From NCBI GenBank assembly GCA_027349605.1, contig DAIEMM010000112.1:1-13653 (forward strand): a DNA stretch of 13,653 nt. Reading direction: 5' to 3'. The position numbers and the translations under genes are program-made. Origin of the DNA: Anaeromyxobacteraceae bacterium. Its GTDB lineage: Bacteria; Myxococcota; Myxococcia; Myxococcales; Anaeromyxobacteraceae. A model generated the notes under the pieces. That model saw only the letters and a program-made list of their open reading frames with translations, searched no databases and was not told where the DNA came from. This document shows positions 1-7,900 of this stretch, in pieces (within the stretch, counting starts at the first letter, position 1; every line of letters starts with the position of its first letter).

Positions 1-656
1 ACGATCCAGGTGACGAGCGCGCTCGTCTCGATGGGATCCCAGCCCCAGTAGCGCCCCCACGACTGCTGGGCCCAGAGGGCTCCGGCCGCGATCATCACTC
101 CCAGGAAGAGGAACGAGATCAGCATGAACTGGTGCGCGTAGAGGTCGAGCTTCTCGGGCGACGGAAGGCTGGAGAGCGCCTTCGGGTTGCGATCCTTCAC
201 GAGCCACGCCGCGGCGCAGGCGGCGGCGAGCAGGATGGCCGCGAAGAAGAGCTTGGCGAAGCCGATGTGCAGGAAGAGCCACCACGACTTGAAGATGATG
301 GGCACCTCGCGCTTCAGCTCGAAACTGGACACTGCCCAGCCCATGAGCAGGAAGGCGGAGGGCGCGACGAACACCCCGAGGCCGCGCAGGCCCCGGGCCA
401 CCAGGGTGGCGACCAGCCAGACCGCCACCACGATGAAGGTGTCGGCCGAGATCACCTCGTAGCGCGTGTTGTACGGTCCGTGCCCCACCTCGATCCAGCG
501 CATGGCCAGCGACCCGGCGTGTGGCAGGAGCCCGAGGGCGAGCAGGGCGCGGCCCGCGCTCGCGCCCCACTCCTTCCCGAACGCCGCCCAGGCGAACCAG
601 GCGACGGTCGCGAGCGCGTAGAGGGTGACGGCACTCCAGAAGAGGATGCTCTGCAC
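1..656 (-). CDS. ccsA: CcsA/ResC-type cytochrome c biogenesis protein, C-terminus cut by window edge
   Basis: This is the haem-handling subunit of System II cytochrome c maturation. With ResB it presents haem to apocytochrome CXXCH cysteines outside the inner membrane. I translated 218 residues before the left edge. Helix-forming segments lie near residues 3-23, 34-51, 71-90, 95-112, 124-152 and 175-194. The family signature is clear: RWIEVGHGPYNTRYE at 53-67, a conserved His in WWLFLH (His130), and the tryptophan-rich WWD haem-binding segment WAQQSWGRYWGWDPIET at 195-211. Whole family members are about 300 residues or more, so the last helices are missing. The start is GTG at 656-654, chosen because AGGGAG lies four bases upstream and the first residues lead straight into a hydrophobic helix. 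It begins 10 bp after the resB stop, and its ribosome site overlaps that stop region, so the two are almost certainly co-transcribed. The family assignment is secure; substrate preference is inferred. Confidence 0.93.
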   Translation of the reverse strand, partial: MQSILFWSAVTLYALATVAWFAWAAFGKEWGASAGRALLALGLLPHAGSLAMRWIEVGHGPYNTRYEVISADTFIVVAVWLVATLVARGLRGLGVFVAPSAFLLMGWAVSSFELKREVPIIFKSWWLFLHIGFAKLFFAAILLAAACAAAWLVKDRNPKALSSLPSPEKLDLYAHQFMLISFLFLGVMIAAGALWAQQSWGRYWGWDPIETSALVTWI

Positions 657-666
657 GGTGCTCCCT

Positions 667-1878
667 TCAGGCCCGCGGGCCTGCTCGATCCCACTCGGCG
701 GCCAGGGCCGGCCCGCCCCGGACGGTGAAGACGACCGCGGCGTTTCCCTCCCCTTCCCGGCCCAGCCGGGCCACGCCGGCGGGGAAGGCGAGCAGGGTGC
801 AGCCGGCCAGGATGACGATGAAGCCCGCGAAGACGCCGGAGAGGCCGGGCGTGCGGGTCCAGGTGAAGCGTCCCCAGCGCCCGACCCCGGCCACGCGCGC
901 CTGGCCCGCGCCGAAGGGGAAGGCGGTGCCCGGCTCGAGCGCCCGGCGCTCTCCCCGCCCCTCCATCCAGAGGAGGATCCGGCCGGTCCCGGCGGCCCCG
1001 TCGATGTCCTGCTCCGACTCGAGGACGAAGCGGGCCGGCATCCCGGCCGGATCGGTGACCTCGGCGGCGGCCCGGCGCGGCCCCTCGGTCTGGAGCCGGA
1101 GCGTGCGCATCCCCATTCCGGCGATCTCCAGCGTGATGGCCATGCCCGACGGGATGGCCTGGAAGATCTCGATGTCGCCGGCACGGATGCCCGCCGAGCG
1201 GTCCAGGGTCTCCGTGCGAAGCGGCTCGCCCGGGACCGTCACCTCGAGCTCGGAGAGCCGGTCGCGGGAGTACCCCGCCTGGTGGAGGAACGGGTCGAAC
1301 TTCGCGAGCGCCACGTCGACCTCGGGCAGGGCCTCCCGTGCGAGCGGCCCCTTCTCCCGGCCGAAGACGGTCCCGTGGGCCGCCAGGCTGGCCCGCTCCC
1401 CCTCGGAGAGGTCGAAGACGCCCGAGTCGGCGAACGCGTGCTGCACCAGCACGGCGGCGATGAGCACGAGGAGCCCGACGTGGAAGACCCAGCCGCCCCA
1501 GAGCGCCGGGGCGAAGCGGGTGAGCAGTTCCCCCTGTCCACGGAACCCCTCGGCCGCCAGGAAGGCGCGGACGTCGCCGTCGCGAGGAGGGAGGCGCAGC
1601 GCGGAGGGAGGGAAGTCGCCCCTCCGGATGGCGAGGATGCGGGCGCGCTTGCCCCAGGTGCAGGCCAGCGTGCTCGCGAAGAGCAGCGCCACGGCGGCGA
1701 GGAAGGGCCAGGACGTGAACGGGTGGGCGAGCCCGACGGCGACGGCCCAGGCGGGCGCGGCCGGCCCCTGCGGCTGCATCCACGGAGCCCAGGCGCCCAC
1801 CCCGGTCCAGATGGCCAGGAAGCCGATGACCGTGAGCGCGAGGCGTGGCGAGCGAAGGAAGGAGAGGAGGCGCGGCAA
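667..1878 (-). CDS. resB: ResB/Ccs1-like cytochrome c biogenesis protein
   Basis: ResB (Ccs1/CcsB) is the apocytochrome-binding and chaperone partner of CcsA in System II cytochrome c maturation. The 403-residue product has the family layout: two N-terminal helices (about 14-33 and 55-73), a third with the conserved His in WGGWVFHVGLLVLI (His133), a periplasmic domain of roughly 200 residues (146-345), and a last helix at 347-366. The motif LACTWGKR at 71-78 matches the Cys-Trp-basic segment usual after helix 2. It is somewhat shorter than typical ResB proteins (450-550 residues). The start is TTG (1878-1876) with only a weak GCGG-like ribosome site; I accept it because MPRLLSFLRSPRLALT resembles typical ResB N-termini. 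It lies 83 bp after the cytochrome stop and 10 bp before ccsA, so it probably shares a transcript with both. Family confidence is high; exact start confidence is moderate. Confidence 0.9.
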   Translation of the reverse strand: MPRLLSFLRSPRLALTVIGFLAIWTGVGAWAPWMQPQGPAAPAWAVAVGLAHPFTSWPFLAAVALLFASTLACTWGKRARILAIRRGDFPPSALRLPPRDGDVRAFLAAEGFRGQGELLTRFAPALWGGWVFHVGLLVLIAAVLVQHAFADSGVFDLSEGERASLAAHGTVFGREKGPLAREALPEVDVALAKFDPFLHQAGYSRDRLSELEVTVPGEPLRTETLDRSAGIRAGDIEIFQAIPSGMAITLEIAGMGMRTLRLQTEGPRRAAAEVTDPAGMPARFVLESEQDIDGAAGTGRILLWMEGRGERRALEPGTAFPFGAGQARVAGVGRWGRFTWTRTPGLSGVFAGFIVILAGCTLLAFPAGVARLGREGEGNAAVVFTVRGGPALAAEWDRAGPRA

Positions 1879-1920
1879 GGTCCGTCCGCTCTAACCGGTC
1901 TTCGGGTGGGGGGCAAGGAG

Positions 1921-1952
1921 GGCGGCGGCGAGCCGTGTGGCCGGCCGCCGCC
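1921..1952 (-). terminator. GC hairpin between cytochrome and resB (possible attenuator)
   Basis: GGCGGCGGC at 1921-1929 pairs with GCCGCCGCC at 1944-1952, giving a 9-bp all-GC stem with a 14-base loop just downstream of the cytochrome stop. No T-tract follows on the minus strand, so it is not a standard intrinsic terminator. It might stabilise the cytochrome mRNA 3' end or set a lower expression level for resB and ccsA. GC-rich DNA yields such stems by chance. Confidence 0.25.
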
Positions 1953-1961
1953 CCGCGTGGA

Positions 1962-4900
1962 TCAGTGGCCCGTGCCGTTGCAACCGCAGTTGGTCTGCGA
2001 CCAGTCGGCGGCGTTGGTCGCCGGGTACGACTTCAGGTAGAGCCTGTTCGACGTGGTGGGTGGCTGCGAGTAGGGTGCGGCGGTGTCCCACCCGGCGATG
2101 CTTCCGCCCACCGTCGAAGTGGCACCGGCGGGGGCGACGAGAATGCCCATGCGCGGCCCGCCGTGCGGGACGGCCGCGTGGCAGTTGAAGCAGGCCGTCC
2201 GGTGGCTGCTGTAGGTGTGGATGGCCTTCGGCTCGGTGACGCTGGTGAACCGGCTGCCCGTGAAGTCGGCCCGGTGGCAGTTGGCACAGAACGCGCCGGC
2301 CGGCATGCCGGTCGACGTGGTGGCGAGCGTGCTGTCCCAGGTGGTGTTGGGGCCCTTCAGGATGAACCTCGCGGCCGAGCCGTGCGGTCCATTGGGATCG
2401 GTACCGGCGTCCGACTCGTGGCAGTCGGTGCACTGCATCAGCGACGTCTTCGAGAAGGGCGGAAGGATGTTGTTAGTCGCACCGCGGTTCCCCGAAGCAG
2501 ACGCCAGGATGGGGTGGAAGCTCATGTTGGCGGGGTTGAACTCCTTCGCCACGTCCGACTCCGCCATCTGGATGGTGTAGGCGCTGGCCGCCGACGTCGC
2601 CGCGGCCACCGGGCTGATGGTGATGGACGTGTTGCTCGTACGCCCGGTGATCTTGTACCAGACGCCACTTGCATTGTTCTTGATGTTGGCGCCCACGTGG
2701 GCGGCCGTCCAGGTGGTGCCGGTGCCCGTCACCGTCGCGTTGCCCTGGGTGAACGCGGCCGTCCCGGTCGTATAGGTGAAGCCCGACGGGGAAACCGGTG
2801 TCGTGCCGGTGCCCCAGTAGTAACTGGTGTGGCACTTGAAGCAGAGCGATGCCTCCAGGTCGGTGCCCGCCGTCAGCGTGCTCTTCGTGAAGTTGGCGGC
2901 CGCCGGCGAGGTCCATGCGGCGAGCGTGCCTCCGAACCTCGCGCCCCAGGCTCCCTGCAGCGCCGGACCGGCCACGTTGGTGGCGCGGTAGAAGGGGCGC
3001 ACGGAGTACGCGGTCCCCGCGCCCACCGCAGTGCCTGGACGTGGGTAGACGATCAGCGAAGTCGTGCTGTTGAACTGGACCACCGTGTACCAGGCGGTGC
3101 CGACCTGCATCTTCCAGCCCAGCATCGCGCTGGTCCACGTCGTCCCGCTGCCCGTGGCGGTGCCGCAGTTCCCGCCCCCCATGGAGGTCGGGCAGGTGCC
3201 CGTGGTGGAGATGCCAACGGTGCCGGCGGCGTAAGGTGCCGCGTCGGCGGTGGCCTTCGCCTCGTGCGAATCGTGGCAGTCCATGCAGCTCGCATGGCGC
3301 TGGCCGGTTCCGGCCGTGACGCCGAGCGCGTTGCCGAACGATGCGGCCGTGAACTCGGCGGCCGAGTCATGGCGGGTGTCCGAGTTGGACGGGTGGCCAG
3401 ACTCGTTGACGGCCGTGGCGTGGAGGACCTGCGTCTGGATGTCCTTCCCCGACCGGTTGCCCTGAACACCCACGGCGGGGGTCGCCGTGGAGCCGTGGCA
3501 GTTGTAGCAGGCGAAGTTCGCCGCGGTTCCGGCCGGATTGGTCGTGCCGGCGAGGAGGTTCGGGTCCGTGTCGGAGTAGTGGACGGCGACCGTGGTCGTG
3601 CTGGCGGGCGTCGTTCCCTCGGCACGGCTGGCGTGGCACTTCGTGCAGTTGCGTCCGAAGCTGCTCGCGTCGTGGAGCCCGTAGTTCCAGTTGTAGGTCG
3701 TCGCCCCCACGGTGTTGCTGGTGAAGTCGTGGGCGGAGGCCCCGAAGGTCGCCGCGGACACGGTGATCCCGGCCGCGACGATGGGCTTCTGGTGGCAGCT
3801 CGCGCAGAGCCCGGTGTTGGCCGCCGGGTCGAAGTCGCTCTTCGCCCGGTTCTGCGTGCCGGTGCCGCCGGCGCCGACGCGCGTTGCCGAGTCGGCGGCG
3901 CGGGAGGCCTGGGTGGTGGCGTCCACGTAGACGTTGTTCTCGTGGGTCGTCGTCGCCGGGCTGGTGAGGGTGTGCGGATGGTCGCCGTGGCACATGGAGA
4001 TGCAGGTGCGGTTTCCGATCGCCACCGAGGTGGAGAGGTCGGTCCCTGTCCAGCTGAAGGCGCCGTCCAGCGGCACGTCGCTGCCCATCGCGTGCTTCGA
4101 GACCTTGGCGAGCGTCCCGTTCATGGCGTCGAAGTACGCCGCGTGACAGCCGCCGCAACTCGTGCCGCCGGCGACGGGCTCGCCGCCGCCGTCGAGCTGG
4201 CCGTTGATGTGCAGGCCGCCGGCCACGTCGATGGACCCGTCGGCCTTCACGGTGCCGGGGTGGCATCCGTTGCAGGCGCTGGCCGTCGAGGCGACGCCGG
4301 AGTGGCTGACCGTCGGCGGGAAGCCGTGACAGCTGCCGCAGGCGGCGGCCGCGCCGGTCCAGGACCAGGTCGTGCCCACCGTGCCGGTGAAGCCGACCGC
4401 CATGGTCGCGCCGTGGCAGTAGGTGGTGCAGGTCGTCGCGGTGGAAGAGCCGTCGCCCAGCGTCCGGGACGCCGTGAGGCCGCCCAGGTTCGCCGTGGCG
4501 GACCCCGTCAGGACGACCTCACGAGTCCCGTTCGAGTGGCTGTTGTTGCCGGCGTTGTCCGGATGGCAGTCCACGCAGGCGATGGGGCGGAAGACGGCGC
4601 CCGCCGCCGCCGGGTTCACGTGCGCCTCGTGCACGCCGACCCGGACGCCCGTGGAGGCGCCGAGCGAGTCGAGCGGAGGAGCGGAAGGCTGGTTCACGTC
4701 GGCGCCCGCCACGCTCGCGCGCGTCCCCTGGCCGTGGCAGGAGGTGCAGGTCAGGGCGTCGACCTGCACGGACCCGTTCAGGTGGTTGGCCGGGTTGATC
4801 GAGGTGATGGTGTACCCGGTGTGGCAGTTCTCGCACGCGTCGCTGGCTGGGTGGGTCCCGCCCGGACGCGGACTCGTCCCGGACCCGTGGCAGGAGCCGC

Positions 4901-7900
4901 AGGCCGCGGCGGCCGTGCCGCCCAGCCAGGACGGGGCGTTCGCAGTCGTCCCGTTCTTGAAGTTGCCGTGGCAGTAGACGTTCGAGCAGGTCCCCGCGCC
5001 GTTCGTACCGGAGGCCGTGGTGCTGCCCGCGTAGGCGGCGGTGGTGATGCCGCCCGTGGTCGCGAGGGTGCCGAAGGCGACCGTGGCGCGTGCGCCGCCG
5101 GAGCCCGCGCCGGTGGCGTGAGTCACGTCACCGGTGCCGGGAACCGTGTGGCACTCACCGCAGGCGATGGGCGTCGCCCTCCAGGTCGTCCCGGTGAGGT
5201 GCTTCGCGTGCGCGCCGACGGCGGCCGAGGTCGCGGCCGTCGCGCCCGTCGTGTCGGCGGAGGCGGCGTTGAAGCCGGGGGCGGCGGCAGCGGAGGTCGC
5301 GGCGACCGCCGTCTGCGTCAGGTCTCCGTGGCACAGCGTGCAGCCCGACCGGCTCAGCGTCGGCGCGCCGTCGACATGGGTCGACGCCACGACGGTGGTG
5401 CTGCTGTAGCCCGTTCCGTGGCACGTGGCGCAGTCGGCGTTGGCGGGGTGATGGCTCGCCGCGCTGAGCGCCGGGGGAGCCCCGTGGCAGGACGTGCAGG
5501 CCAGCGCTCCGGCCGTCTTCCAGGTCGGCGTGGCGACGGCGCCCGAGCCCCCGGCGAAGTTGCCGTGGCAGTAGACGTTGGAGCAGGTCCCGCCCGCGCC
5601 GGCGTAGGCCGCGTTGGCGATGCCGCCCGTGGTGGCGAGGTTCGCGAGCGCGACCGTGCCGGAGGTGGAGACGCCCGTCTTGTGGATCTGCGTCCCGGGA
5701 ACCGTGTGGCAGGCGTTGCACTGCACCGGGCGCGACCTCGTCCCGAGGACGTGCGCCGCGTGGACGCCCACGCCGTTCGCCGTCGCCGGATCGACGAAGC
5801 CATAGGTGTCGGGAGCACCGGTACCGGTCGGCGCCGCGGCCACGTTCGGGTCCTGCAGGCCGGAGGCGACCAGCGTCGCGTTGCCGTGGCAGGTCGTGCA
5901 GGTCAGGTTGACCGTGTCGATGGACCCGTTCACGTGCAGGCCTCCGGCCACGTTGACGACTCCCGCCCCGTCGACCGTGCCGGAGTGGCACTTCGAGCAG
6001 GTCGTGAGCGCCGAGGCGTTGTGGTGGTTCGCCGTTCCCGGAGGCGACTTGTGGCAGCTGCCGCAGTCCGCCGCGGCTCCGTTCCAGCTCCAGGTCGCCA
6101 CGCTTCCGCGCGTCGTCGTGAGGTCCAGCGTCGCGCCGTGGCAGTACGTGGCGCAGGTGGTCTGGGTGGTGGTCCCGTCGCCCTGGACGAAGGTGGGCGC
6201 GTAGCTGCCCAGGTTTGCTCCCGTCGCCGTCGCAAACGTCACGTTCACCACGTTGTTCGAGTGGCTGACGTTCCCGGCGTTGTCGGTGTGGCATTCCGTG
6301 CAGGCCACCGGCTTGTAGACCGCGCCGGCCGCCGGGTTCACGTGCGAGCCGTGCGTGCCCACCCGGACGCCCGCCGCCGCGCCCAGCGTGTCCACCGGGG
6401 GCGCCGAGGCCTGGTTCAGGTCCGCTCCGGCAACGCTCACGCGCGCCGCGTCGCCGTGGCACGACGTGCAGGTCATGTTCGCCACGTCCACCACGCCGTT
6501 CATGTGGTTGGCGGCGTTGACGGTGGAGGCGCTGTACCCGCTGTGGCAGCTCGAGCAGTTGGAGCTCGCGGGGTGCGTCCCACCGGGAGGCAGGCCGTGG
6601 CAGCTTCCGCAATTCGCAGCCGCGACGCCTCCGAGCCAGGAGGGCGCGTTGGCTGCCGTCCCGTTCTTGAAGTTGCCGTGGCAGTAGGTGTTCGAGCAGG
6701 TGCCGGCCGTCGACCCGCCCGCGCCGGTCAGGCTTCCCGCGTAGCCGGCCGTCGTGATGCCGCCGGTCCGGGCCAGGCTGCCGAAGGTCACCGTGGCCCG
6801 CGCTCCGCCCGTCCCGGTTCCCGTGGCGTGCGAGACGTCGCCGTCACCCGGGACCGCATGGCACTCGCTGCAGGCGATGGGCGTCGCCCTCCAGGTCGTC
6901 CCGGTGAGGTGCTTCGCATGGGCTCCCACCGCGGCCGCGGTGGAGAGCGTGTTGCCCGTCGTGTCGGCGGAGGCGGCGTTGAACCCCGGGGCCGCGGCGG
7001 CGGAGGTCGCGGCGACCGCCGTCTGCGTCAGGTCGCCGTGGCAGAGGGTGCAGCCCGAGCGGCTCACGGTCACGGTGCCGTCGACGTGCGTGGTCTGGGC
7101 CACCGTGGTCGAGGCGTAGCCCGTCCCGTGGCAGGCGCCGCAGCTCGTGTTGCCCGGGTGGTGCGTCGTGGCGGAGAGCGCCGGTGGAGCCCCGTGGCAG
7201 GACGTGCAGCCGAGCGTCCCGGGCGTGGTCCAGGCCGGGGAGGCGCCGACGCCGTTGCCACCCGGGAAGTTGCCGTGACAGTAGGTCGCGTTGCAGGAAC
7301 TGCCCGAGCCGAGCACGTAGGTCGGGGCCGCGCCGCCGAGGGTCGCGAGGATTCCCCAGGCCATGTCCACCGTGCCGTTCGCGTGGGCGTAGCGGCTGGT
7401 CACGACCGAGGAAACGTCGTGGCAGTCGCTGCAGAGCAGGTTCTTCGACCGCACGCCGTTCACGTGGACGAGGTGGGCGCCGACTCCGGGAACGGTCGGC
7501 GAGGTGCTTCCCGCCAGGTCGCGGGGTGGGGCGCCTTCCACCTCGTTCGCGAACGACGTCGGGTTGGGCGTGCGGCCCGCCGTGCCGTGGCACTTGGCGC
7601 AGTTCATCGCCAGGCTCAGGTCCACGGTGCCGTTCTGGTGCTTGCCCCCGGTGAGGATGTTTCCGGACGCGTCCACGGTCTGATCGTGGCAGGTCACGCA
7701 GGTGGTGACGCCGCCGGCGGTGCGATGGTCCGGTGTGGCCGGAGGAGCGCCGTGGCAGACGTTGCAGCTGGTGGGTCCGAGGACCACGTTCACCACGCCG
7801 TCGATGTGGCTCGCGGCCGCCACGGTGCTGTTCGTGTACCCGGGGTGGCAGCTGCCACAGGCCGTGCTCTGGACGTGCGGGGACGGGGGCGGCGCGCCGT

